Shown here in pieces: positions 7,867-14,898 of a stretch of 17,396 bases of DNA; the stretch's first letter is position 1, and the number at the start of each line of letters is the position of its first letter. A model generated the notes under the pieces. It worked only from the letters and a program-made list of their open reading frames with translations, was not told where the DNA came from and ran no database searches. The position numbers were made by a program, and so were the translations under genes. Source of the stretch: CAYQPF01 sp964419225 (lineage in GTDB: Bacteria > Cloacimonadota > Cloacimonadia > Cloacimonadales > CAYQPF01). Where the stretch lies: NCBI GenBank assembly GCA_964419225.1, contig CAYQPF010000104.1:1-17396 (forward strand), read 5' to 3'.

Positions 7867-9072
7867 CTACTTCCCTTGCTTCTGCAAACGCTTTATCTGT
7901 TTCTTACCTTGTTTGTTATCTGGATTAAGTTCTACTGCTTTCTGGTAATTAGTTAAAGCCAGCTTAAACTGCTTGTTTTTATAATAAGCTTCTGCCAGGT
8001 TTTGATAAGCTTCCCAGTACTTTGGTGTTATTGTAGTACTGATTCGATAAACAAGGACAGCGTTTGCATATTCCTTCTTATCCATCCACATCTTCCCTGT
8101 CTCATTGATCTTCTCAGAGAAAACGCGAACCAATTTTATATTCTTTTTGAATATTGTATTGGTGATATTCTTATATCTGATTGTATCGCTTAAACAATCT
8201 GCATCTCTTAGCAAATCTAACTCATTACTAACTTCATTGTAATTGTTAAAAAAACGAAGACCTTCCTTGTTTTCCGGGAATAATTCCGGCATAACGATTT
8301 CGTGGTCTCCTTTTTCCAGTTCCTGCTCCAGATTGAACTTCACAACCTGTTTGTAATCGTGTAAATAGTAAAAGTATATATCTCCGGCTTTCAGGTCATA
8401 GACCGAAGTATATAAGGTGCCGGCACCCCAAACTGTTTCCTGGTGCATGGTATCCATGACTGCTGTACAATATTCGATAGTTGTGCCTTTATTAGTATCG
8501 ATGAATTTTCTGCCTTTCTGATAGAACTCGATTTCAACATCCTTTTCATCTTTGGTTTGAGAGGGATAGAAATTGGAGAGTATATAGGCTTCCTTATTCC
8601 CGAGAATGAGAGAATCTCCTTCGACAACCAGATATTTCCCGGTTTTATCAATATACAGGAACATCGAGTTTTCAAAACCACGCAAATCATGTTGACTGTA
8701 ATATTTTTTTACTTCTTCCACGGTGGAAAAGTTTCTCAGAATATCTTTCAGGAAATCTCCCGGCAGTTGTTTTTTCCCGGCAAAATCCTTGATCTCCAGA
8801 TAATCCATGCCAAACCCGTCAAAAACAAGTCCTGCTGTATTCATTCCACCCTGAGGCCAGTAGTTATCCAGTCCGTCATAAATTGCTCCATACTGATCCT
8901 TTCCGCCGTTTTCAAACCAGATCCTGGTATTTGGATTGTTATAATCCTCATTATTCCCCACAAATGTCTGCCCATTTGCTGTAAGCTTAAACATACTGCA
9001 ACAAAAAGCATTTTGGGTAGAAAAGAATATGAATAAAAAAATGAGTAACGGTATAATTCTTCTATTAAACAT
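7867..9072 (-). CDS. Exported Ntn-hydrolase (C45/choloylglycine-hydrolase-like amidase) fused to a C-terminal TPR, 401 aa
   Basis: The signal peptide MFNRRIIPLLIFLFIFF...NAFC is followed by Cys25 (C-S-M-F), the expected N-terminal nucleophile once the leader is removed. G-N-N-E-D at 39-43 corresponds to the G-[RN]-N-x-D substrate-pocket motif, and G-G-M-N-T-A-G-L at 75-82 is the conserved glycine-asparagine loop. This pattern is known from penicillin V acylase, bile-salt hydrolase and the acyl-CoA:6-APA acyltransferase (C45) families, which cleave or transfer linear amide bonds. The exact substrate cannot be read. From about residue 330 the protein turns into TPR helices (W-E-A-Y-Q-N-L-A-E-A-Y-Y ... 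A-L-T-N-Y-Q-K-A-V-E-L-N-P-D). AAGGAGGG precedes ATG 9072, only 24 bp after B2. It is therefore the last gene of the A3-nuclease-A2-B2 run and probably acts in the periplasm. Confidence 0.9.
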   Translation of the reverse strand: MFNRRIIPLLIFLFIFFSTQNAFCCSMFKLTANGQTFVGNNEDYNNPNTRIWFENGGKDQYGAIYDGLDNYWPQGGMNTAGLVFDGFGMDYLEIKDFAGKKQLPGDFLKDILRNFSTVEEVKKYYSQHDLRGFENSMFLYIDKTGKYLVVEGDSLILGNKEAYILSNFYPSQTKDEKDVEIEFYQKGRKFIDTNKGTTIEYCTAVMDTMHQETVWGAGTLYTSVYDLKAGDIYFYYLHDYKQVVKFNLEQELEKGDHEIVMPELFPENKEGLRFFNNYNEVSNELDLLRDADCLSDTIRYKNITNTIFKKNIKLVRVFSEKINETGKMWMDKKEYANAVLVYRISTTITPKYWEAYQNLAEAYYKNKQFKLALTNYQKAVELNPDNKQGKKQIKRLQKQGK

Positions 9073-9096
9073 TTTTTCCCTCCTTTCTATGTGTTT

Positions 9097-10353
9097 TTAT
9101 TGTTTAGTTTCAAATGTAGCGGTTTCTTTGCTCTTTAAGAGATATCGATATCTGATTTCCCGCATATCTCCTTTTCCTTTTGTGAAAACTTCAGTTAAAC
9201 CTTTATGCGGTAATAAGGGAGAGTTTCCCATGCTTTCAAGGAAGATTTCCACATCATAAGCGTTATTGTTAGAGAAAGTTACTTTCTTTTTATTGGCAGC
9301 TTTATTTGCAAATATTCGTGACAAGCCGGTGGGCTTACCAAAGTAAATAATCTTATTCTCAATTTGCCCAGCAATAACATCAGAATATCCATCTGGTTCA
9401 AATTTGAATTCACTTATATATTTCAGTTGGCAACCATCTGTTATGTAATTATAGACTCTTCCTGGCAAAAGTGAAGTTTCTGTAGTAACTAATGAATCCT
9501 TCTCTATCTGAATAACATTCCTTAAGTCACGAGTAAAACCAGGTTGAAAGTTAAAAAGAACAAATTGTCTTACCTTAAACGGACCAAGATCAACATAGGG
9601 TATTTGCATTTCCTGATTATTAGGAATACTTAAAGAATCGGCGAGTACTACACCAGATTTCCGAAAATCAAACTTATCCAAAATACTCACTTTTCCATAG
9701 TAGTCTGGGAATACAGATCGTTCAAGCCTACAATTATTAAAGTCCATCCCAGAAGAATTCTTTATAAAATGATACCCCTGTAAACGATAATAATCGTTTT
9801 TAAGAACACCCTGATACGAAGTCATATAATTAAATTTATTGAATGCATACCTATAAGTTAGAGTGCATTTCCTTCTTTCAGAGCTATTTAAATACAATGT
9901 CAATACTGGTTTGTTTAATTCAAATTTCAGATTATTTCTGTCTCGAATTGATAGTATATCTGCATTACGAAAAGATTTATTTTTCTTATTAATGCACAGA
10001 GTTGTTAATGAGTCATTTACTAAAACCAGATCACCAACCAAGTATGAACCGTCTTTAAGAGTGATTTTCCAAGGGTTATTTCTGAGTTGAAGTAAGGATT
10101 CGTTCAAATTTTTTAAATTTCTGATTATCTTGTAGTTGATAAAATCCATTTTATTTTCAGATATTATCTCAATTTTTTTTGTATCTGCAGTATGGGGAAT
10201 ATTATCAAGAGCTATAATATTAAACCCTTTTTCTATTTGTATTTCAATTTTATTTTTATATATGCTTAAATCTCCAGAGCAGATCAATATCTCGGGTTTT
10301 GCATAACAAACTGTGTTGGCGAAAAGTATTAAAAAAGCTAACAAATTCTTCAT
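9097..10353 (-). CDS. B2: exported DUF4140/DUF4139-like protein, 418 aa (paralogue of B1)
   Basis: Signal peptide MKNLLAFLILFANTVCYA then KPE. It has the same order as B1: strand with I-E-K-G-F-N-I-I-A-L-D-N-I-P-H-T-A-D near residues 40-60; a beta-barrel-like segment (W-K-I-T-L-K-D-G-S-Y-L-V-G-D-L-V-L-V-N-D-S-L) at ~95-115; M-T-S-Y-Q-G-V-L...N-S-S-G-M-D-F-N-N-C; L-P-G-R-V-Y-N-Y; and C-terminal I-R-Y-R-Y-L-L-K-S-K-E-T-A-T-F-E-T-K. The last ~40 codons are the best conserved between B1 and B2. ATG 10353 overlaps the A2 stop as ATGA, so translation is probably coupled. The function is unknown; conserved pairing with an A gene twice in the window argues that A and B work together, perhaps as a complex (inference). 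Confidence 0.86.
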   Translation of the reverse strand: MKNLLAFLILFANTVCYAKPEILICSGDLSIYKNKIEIQIEKGFNIIALDNIPHTADTKKIEIISENKMDFINYKIIRNLKNLNESLLQLRNNPWKITLKDGSYLVGDLVLVNDSLTTLCINKKNKSFRNADILSIRDRNNLKFELNKPVLTLYLNSSERRKCTLTYRYAFNKFNYMTSYQGVLKNDYYRLQGYHFIKNSSGMDFNNCRLERSVFPDYYGKVSILDKFDFRKSGVVLADSLSIPNNQEMQIPYVDLGPFKVRQFVLFNFQPGFTRDLRNVIQIEKDSLVTTETSLLPGRVYNYITDGCQLKYISEFKFEPDGYSDVIAGQIENKIIYFGKPTGLSRIFANKAANKKKVTFSNNNAYDVEIFLESMGNSPLLPHKGLTEVFTKGKGDMREIRYRYLLKSKETATFETKQ

Positions 10354-11765
10354 CTATTTACCCAACCAATACATTTTACTTTTAGTGTTTTTGATTGTTT
10401 CGCTTTTAAAATATAATGTCTGTATTTAACTGTATTTTCTGTTATGTATATTTTCTGGGGTAGGTCAGAAAGGTTAGAAAATTTATAGGTTATTTTCAAA
10501 TATAATTTTTTATTCTCTTTTACATATTTATCCAGTATTTCAATATTTTCAATTTCAACATTCACATCTTTACTCTCAAATTCAAAATCCAATGTATCCA
10601 ATAAATCATTAAAGTTGTTATGATTCTCAAAAGCTCTTGTATCATTGTAGATATTCCTTTTTAAAAAAAAGCTATCAACGTCAGGTTTATTGGGAATGCA
10701 AATCCTGTTTGAATCTAGTGTCATGATTACTCTATATATCGAAATCCCGGAAATTTCTTTTTCTCCATATGCATAGCTACTATTCAAGACCGGAATACTG
10801 ACTTTAACCATACTTCTAACACTGTCGTTTAGTATAAATTTATCATCGTAATTAATGTCATACTTTTTAAAAAGTGAGTTCATATAGGTAAATACTTCAT
10901 TATTAAATTTATTTAGTTTAAACACATGGTAAACATCAAAATTACAATTTTTAACTTTTGGAATTGTAATCAATTGCGAACTTTGTTTATTGAGATTAAT
11001 TGATACATGTTTTTCAAACTTGCTGTAACTTTGGAAAGGTAAAAAAAGTCTTTGATTGGGAAAAACAAAATCATGACTTGTATAGTCTCGATTTCTATAT
11101 TCCACATCATTATCTATAAGACAAAATTCAATATTCTGAAAATCTGTATCAGTTTTATTAATTATTTGTATTTGTTGGTCAAGATCAAGTTCCTTACCGT
11201 TTGTCGAAAAATTGTAACAACAGTTCCAAGAGAGTCCGAGAATAATGTAAGTAAGGTAAAATTTGGTTGTAATATTGTTAGGAGAGTAGATAGTCAATTT
11301 GACTTCAGGACTAAGAGGAGCTTCAACATTTTCAATACTAATAGCATCAATGTCTTCTTTTTGAATAATTTCCGGTTTTCCTTTAAAACGATCAACTATT
11401 AAACTGCCACCCAAATCCTTTTGAACATTTCCATTGAAAGATTCGTAGGGTGACTTCAGAAGAGTATATACTATATTTTTATCTTCACAATGATTTAACA
11501 AATAGTCTTTTTTTTTAAATTCATAATCATTGCTGGTCATTAATAACTTCACCGAATCCGGCAACCCTCTCAACACCATCGACCTGATTTCCACCGTACT
11601 TGGTAATTGATCATAAGTATATTCGTGAGTCCCGGCTTTCAGATTCAACTCAATTTCCTTATTCATGACCGAAAACCCGTCATGATAACAATAGATCCTG
11701 TCTTCTGCCTGAATCTGCAAACAGAATATCAGAAAGAGAGCTATAAATATAATAGTGTTCTTCAT
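10350..11765 (-). CDS. A2: exported DUF4139-like protein, 471 aa (paralogue of A1)
   Basis: The signal peptide MKNTIIFIALFLIFCLQIQA differs from A1 in the first 8 residues, but residues 9-73 match A1 with a single change (Met23 to Arg). After S-N-D-Y (~residue 80) similarity falls to scattered motifs: Y-L-L-N-H-C-E-D-K, L-G-L-S-W-N-C-C-Y-N-F, L-D-L-D-Q-Q-I-Q-I-I-N-K-T-D-T-D-F, S-V-R-S-M-V-K-V-S-I-P-V-L-N, V-N-V-E-I-E-N-I-E-I-L-D-K-Y and L-K-I-T-Y-K. AAGGAAG precedes ATG 11765, 28 bp after the nuclease gene. No promoter like that of A1 is present, so it is probably read through from the A3 promoter. The biochemical role is unknown. Confidence 0.87.
   Translation of the reverse strand: MKNTIIFIALFLIFCLQIQAEDRIYCYHDGFSVMNKEIELNLKAGTHEYTYDQLPSTVEIRSMVLRGLPDSVKLLMTSNDYEFKKKDYLLNHCEDKNIVYTLLKSPYESFNGNVQKDLGGSLIVDRFKGKPEIIQKEDIDAISIENVEAPLSPEVKLTIYSPNNITTKFYLTYIILGLSWNCCYNFSTNGKELDLDQQIQIINKTDTDFQNIEFCLIDNDVEYRNRDYTSHDFVFPNQRLFLPFQSYSKFEKHVSINLNKQSSQLITIPKVKNCNFDVYHVFKLNKFNNEVFTYMNSLFKKYDINYDDKFILNDSVRSMVKVSIPVLNSSYAYGEKEISGISIYRVIMTLDSNRICIPNKPDVDSFFLKRNIYNDTRAFENHNNFNDLLDTLDFEFESKDVNVEIENIEILDKYVKENKKLYLKITYKFSNLSDLPQKIYITENTVKYRHYILKAKQSKTLKVKCIGWVNR
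11523..11741 (-). repeat. Shared A-gene 5' block, copy inside A2
   Basis: This stretch of A2 is close to 6971-7192 (A1) and 12875-13097 (A3). Over the core (about 11551-11740) only around ten nucleotide differences from A1 are visible, including few synonymous ones. The sequence flanking it on both sides is much more diverged. That is the pattern left by gene conversion. Confidence 0.7.
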
Positions 11766-11793
11766 TTTGCTTCCTTTCTATAAAATCAGTTAT

Positions 11794-12849
11794 TCATTTG
11801 AAATAACTCGAAGCATAGTATTTTGCTTTGCTTTCCAACAAATATTTTTTTTGGGTTATCTCTGTAATCAATTCATCTTCAGAAGGTAGATATGGCATGT
11901 ATTTTGTTGCAAAGAGATTATTGCTATCATTTAATATACTATATTTTACGATAGTTTCATCTTTCTCTGCACATAGTATGATTCCTATTGTCGGGTTATC
12001 TGTTTCTGTCCGTTTTAAATCATCAAACATCCTTATATACATATCCATTTGACCGGTATCCTGATGCGACAATTTTTTTGTTTTTAAATCAAATAGTACA
12101 AAGCACTTTAGTATAAAATTATAAAACACCAGATCAATGTAAAAATGGCTTGTTTCTGTACTAATCCTATATTGTCTTCCTACAAAAGAAAAGCCTTTTC
12201 CCAATTCTAACAAAAAATGCTGTAAGTTATCAATTAGAGCACTCTCGATTTCTTTTTCATTAGCAGTTACAGGTTCAGGTATATTCAAAAACTCGAAAAT
12301 ATATGGATCTTTGACAAAATCTTTAAGATTTGAATTATTATTTGTTGGCTCGTTTTGATGTAATTCTGATTTATTTTGGGATGATAGAATTCTTTGATAA
12401 TAAAAAGTATTGATATTACGTTCCAAAACACGTGTACTCCAGTTTTGCTCAGCACATTCTGTTATATAAAATATCCTTGCTTCAGAACTCTCCACTCGCA
12501 TTATCAATCGGTAATGAGTCCAACTTAATTCCCTACGCAGTGCGTAGGATTTTTGATTATCGGAGAATGTAAGATAGAATTTTCTAAAGTTTTCCAAATT
12601 TGCTATGGAGAATCCTTTTCCTAATTCTTCACCTAATGCTTTGGATAGTTCTTTAATAATTCCTTCTCCATATGCAGCCCGTAAAGCTCCATGCTGCTCT
12701 TCCTCCACTATTCTTTTCCCAATTAGCCAGTATGCTTCAATCATAGCCAAGTTGATAGTACTGTAAGCTTGTTTCCTGGCAGTTTGCAATATTTGTAAAA
12801 CATCGGAAACCAGAGATGTTTTCAAACCGGGTAACTTCTTTTTTGTCAT
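11794..12849 (-). CDS. DUF1016/YhcG-type PDDEXK nuclease-domain protein, 351 aa
   Basis: Full-length member of the family. The N-terminal DUF1016_N region includes A-Y-W-L-I-G-K-R-I-V-E-E-E-Q at ~39-52, G-F-S-I-A-N-L-E-N-F-R-K-F-Y at 79-92, and the hallmark Y-A-L-R-R-E-L-S-W-T-H-Y at 102-113, then N-W-S-T-R-V-L-E-R. The C-terminal PDDEXK nuclease domain shows E202 (I-E-S-A-L-I-D-N-L), F-Y-I-D239-L-V-F-Y, D254-L-K256 and G-Q267-M. The D-x-K replaces the commoner E-x-K. The family is cytoplasmic, predicted to cut nucleic acid, often horizontally moved and seen near restriction or defence genes; its role is not settled. It begins 19 bp after the broken A3 frame and ends 28 bp before A2, so it appears inserted into an A-gene tandem. 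It has no promoter of its own that I can see. A perfect hairpin cctacgca/tgcgtagg lies in the codons for Y-A-L-R-R. Confidence 0.93.
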   Translation of the reverse strand: MTKKKLPGLKTSLVSDVLQILQTARKQAYSTINLAMIEAYWLIGKRIVEEEQHGALRAAYGEGIIKELSKALGEELGKGFSIANLENFRKFYLTFSDNQKSYALRRELSWTHYRLIMRVESSEARIFYITECAEQNWSTRVLERNINTFYYQRILSSQNKSELHQNEPTNNNSNLKDFVKDPYIFEFLNIPEPVTANEKEIESALIDNLQHFLLELGKGFSFVGRQYRISTETSHFYIDLVFYNFILKCFVLFDLKTKKLSHQDTGQMDMYIRMFDDLKRTETDNPTIGIILCAEKDETIVKYSILNDSNNLFATKYMPYLPSEDELITEITQKKYLLESKAKYYASSYFK

Positions 12850-12850
12850 A

Positions 12851-12879
12851 ATTATTTTTCAGCCCCTATTAAAAATAAT
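12851..12879. repeat. Perfect 9-bp inverted repeat at the A3/nuclease junction
   Basis: attattttt (12851-12859) and aaaaataat (12871-12879) flank cagcccctatt. The repeat spans the A3 break (codon 81), the accidental stop and the ribosome binding region of the nuclease gene. In the mRNA it would form a hairpin holding the aggggct motif in its loop, which could control nuclease translation. It may also mark the recombination point. Confidence 0.55.
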
Positions 12880-13117
12880 CACTGTTCTGCTGTAATAACT
12901 TCACCGAATCCGGCAACCCTCTCAAAACCATCGATCTAATTTCTACCGTACTTTGCAATTGATCATAGGTATATTCGTGTGTGCCGGCTTTCAGATTCAA
13001 CTCAATCTCCTTATTCATAACAGAAAACCCGTTATGATAACAATAGATCATGTCTTCTGCCTGAATCTGCAAACAGAATATCAGAAAGAGAGCCATTAAC
13101 AGGACAATTTTTTTCAT
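12869..13117 (-). pseudogene. A3: truncated third A gene (signal peptide plus N-terminal domain, 82 codons)
   Basis: Residues 1-81 match A1 with four changes (Asp30Asn, Pro55Gln, Val74Leu, Ser78Asn), then one foreign codon and TAA. The remaining ~415 codons of an A gene are missing, and the nuclease gene starts 19 bp later. The promoter, leader and AAAGGA site are intact, so a small exported protein (about 62 residues after signal cleavage) could still be made. At present the remnant probably serves as promoter and leader for the nuclease-A2-B2-hydrolase run. It could also be a donor for gene conversion. Confidence 0.8.
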
Positions 13118-13180
13118 AAAAATCCTTTCTTTTGAGAATATCCAAAGAAACTAAGCTAAACTAATCAAGTCAAGATTTAT
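12875..13180 (-). repeat. 306-bp duplicated block, copy at A3
   Basis: Gap-free partner of 6971-7276. Similarity ends abruptly on the left at the nuclease junction (inside the 12851-12879 inverted repeat) and on the right just past the -35 box (13180). Confidence 0.85.
13143..13173 (-). promoter_or_regulatory. Promoter of A3 and probably of the nuclease-A2-B2-hydrolase run
   Basis: Minus strand TTGACT (13173-13168), 17 bp, TTTCTTTG (13150-13143), GATATT. Same boxes and spacing as at A1 and the TPR gene. All genes down to 7867 follow with gaps of 30 bp or less or overlaps, and no other promoter-like site was noticed among them. Confidence 0.6.
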
Positions 13181-13324
13181 CTTAAAAGTAGAAAATAATT
13201 GAATTAATTTGCTTTCTGTTGTTATAATAATAGAGTTCAACAAACTAAACTCTTCAGATCTCTTGTCAGGTCCGTGTTCGTCCTTGTAAGTCCGTGTTCC
13301 GGAAAACCTCTCCCCACTCCCACC

Positions 13325-13373
13325 TAACACGTAATACCTAATACCTAATACCTAACCCCTAACCCCTAACACC
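13325..13373. repeat. Tandem 7-mer array, 7 units (TAACACG, 3x TAATACC, 2x TAACCCC, TAACACC)
   Basis: Seven units in unbroken 7-bp register between C-rich flanks (ccactcccacc before, ttctctcgtcccc after). It looks telomere-like but is internal and intergenic. The four-unit array at 7717-7744 has the same left flank. Confidence 0.85.
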
Positions 13374-13400
13374 TTCTCTCGTCCCCCCCACACACTGTTA

Positions 13401-13429
13401 TTGACAAAATATCATCTCTTTTCCAAAAT
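13401..13429 (+). promoter_or_regulatory. Probable promoter of the second Sel1-repeat gene
   Basis: TTGACA (13401-13406), 17 bp, CAAAAT (13424-13429): a perfect -35-like box and a four-of-six -10-like box. Transcription would start about 50 nt before the GTG at 13485. Confidence 0.4.
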
Positions 13430-13484
13430 GTTAACATAAAAATCCATTTCATTGGGTTAAAAAAACATTCTGGTTGAGGTTAAT

Positions 13485-14786
13485 GTGTGTAAACTGAAAG
13501 CTTCTCTCTTTATCCTTATTCTGATGCAAATAACATTTGCTTTTGCATTGGATTATAGTACAATGGATTTACCGACATTACAAAAATATGCTAAGGCAGG
13601 CAGTGCTAAGGCTTTAAGTGAACTCGGCTGGCGATGTATGAATGAAAAAGACTATATTAATGCGGCAATTTGGTTAAAAGAATCAGCTGAAAAAGGAAAT
13701 CCAAATGCACAGGTAAATTATGGTTTTCTTCATGAAAAAGGATTTGGAGTAGAACAAAATTACAAAGAAGCCTGCAAATGGTACAAATCTGCTGCAGATC
13801 AAAACAATAAAACAGCCCAATGTAATTTAGGGAATATGTACCGTTTTGGATACGGTGTTGAAAAGAACATAGAAGAAGCAAGAAAATTGTATTCTCTTTC
13901 TGCAGACAAAGGTTATGTTAAAGCAATGTTTCAAATTGGATACTTAAATTACAGTTTTGATCCGATAAATTATGATCTTGCTTATTCCTGGTTTCAAAAG
14001 GCTGCAAAATTAGGTAACGTAGATGCTATAGTGTATGTAGGTTTATGTTATGAGTATGGAAGAGGTGTACCTAAGGATTACAAACAATCATTTCAATGCT
14101 ATAAACGGGCTGCTGATTCCGGAGATAAATACGGTATTATGAATCTTGCCAGATTGCATAAAGCTGGTAAAGGGATTCCACAAAATGACAAGGAAGCCTT
14201 CGAATTATATAAATCTGCAGCAAATAAGGGATTACTCGATGCTAACCTGGAGTTGTTTGGTTTTTATGTAACAGGAACTATTGTAGAAAAAAATGAAAAC
14301 ATTGCTTTCAAATTGGTTAAGGAGTGTGTAGATGCAGGATTTACAGAAGCTTATTTGAACATGGGAGATTGTTATGCACAAGGTTTAGGAACCCCAAAAG
14401 ATACACAAACAGCAATAAAATATTATAAAATGGCTCTGGAATCTAAAAATGATGCTAAATTCGCCAAGTACTATTTAGGGTTGATTTATTCCGAAAGTAA
14501 TTCCAATGAACTTAACTTTAAAGAGGCCATAAAATGGCTGGAATTAGCTGCTGAAGAAAACACTGTAAACTCTCAATTCATCTTAGCTACAGTATTTAAC
14601 CGAATACACGATAGTATTCAAACCTATAAATGGATAAAAATTGACGAGTTTGTAAATAAAGATCCTGGAACTTATGATGATAAATATCTGTGTGGCGTAA
14701 AAAGGGATCTTGAAGCTTTTATGACTTCTGAACAGATCGCTCAGGCTACTAAACTTGCAGAAACCTGGATCCAAGAACACAAATAA
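13485..14786 (+). CDS. Secreted Sel1-repeat protein, 433 aa (paralogue of 567-2390)
   Basis: It starts at GTG with GAGGT (13476-13480) at close spacing. The start is confirmed because M-C-K-L-K-A-S aligns with M-N-V-L-K-A-S of the longer paralogue. Signal peptide to about residue 21, then about ten Sel1-like repeats to ~400. Examples are Y-G-F-L-H-E-K-G-F-G-V-E-Q-N, L-G-N-M-Y-R-F-G-Y-G-V-E-K-N and V-G-L-C-Y-E-Y-G-R-G-V-P-K-D. One short variant (F-D-P-I-N-Y-D) sits at 158-164. The C-terminus M-T-S-E-Q-I-A-Q-A-T-K-L-A-E-T-W-I-Q-E-H-K copies the paralogue. The 174-residue difference is almost five repeats, all of it before the last short variant. The likely role is exported protein-protein interaction; no partner is known. 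Confidence 0.92.
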   Translation: MCKLKASLFILILMQITFAFALDYSTMDLPTLQKYAKAGSAKALSELGWRCMNEKDYINAAIWLKESAEKGNPNAQVNYGFLHEKGFGVEQNYKEACKWYKSAADQNNKTAQCNLGNMYRFGYGVEKNIEEARKLYSLSADKGYVKAMFQIGYLNYSFDPINYDLAYSWFQKAAKLGNVDAIVYVGLCYEYGRGVPKDYKQSFQCYKRAADSGDKYGIMNLARLHKAGKGIPQNDKEAFELYKSAANKGLLDANLELFGFYVTGTIVEKNENIAFKLVKECVDAGFTEAYLNMGDCYAQGLGTPKDTQTAIKYYKMALESKNDAKFAKYYLGLIYSESNSNELNFKEAIKWLELAAEENTVNSQFILATVFNRIHDSIQTYKWIKIDEFVNKDPGTYDDKYLCGVKRDLEAFMTSEQIAQATKLAETWIQEHK

Positions 14787-14898
14787 TCGGCATAAACCAA
14801 CTCTTTCACTCCTTCGGTAAAGTGCGTCAAACCCTCGCAGCAAGGGATGGATCAGGGATGAGTTGTTTCCCCGCTGACCCAAACACCTTTCTTCCCGC

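Larger units (their letters stand above)
13181..13484. other. ~300-bp divergent region between A3 and the second Sel1 gene
   Basis: No gene. It contains gtccgtgttcgtccttgtaagtccgtgttcc (13270-13301; a degenerate periodic motif), a C-rich stretch, the 7-mer array (13325-13373) and a promoter for the plus-strand Sel1 gene. Confidence 0.5.

Noticed and set aside
8443..9036. 197-codon plus-strand open frame opposite the Ntn-hydrolase gene
   Set aside because: It is the antisense shadow of a clear enzyme gene with catalytic motifs; no start signal and no domain of its own.
11052..11402. 116-codon plus-strand open frame inside A2
   Set aside because: Antisense shadow of A2 caused by AT-rich composition; no family pattern.
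12531..12547. cctacgca/tgcgtagg hairpin as a mobile-element end
   Set aside because: It lies within the codons of the conserved Y-A-L-R-R-E-L motif of the nuclease, so it is probably dictated by the protein sequence.
13325..13373. CRISPR array or chromosome end
   Set aside because: Units are 7 bp without spacers and the array is flanked by ordinary genes on both sides, so it is neither a CRISPR nor a telomere.
14583..14882. 99-codon minus-strand open frame over the end of the second Sel1 gene
   Set aside because: Mostly antisense to the conserved Sel1 C-terminus; no start signal.
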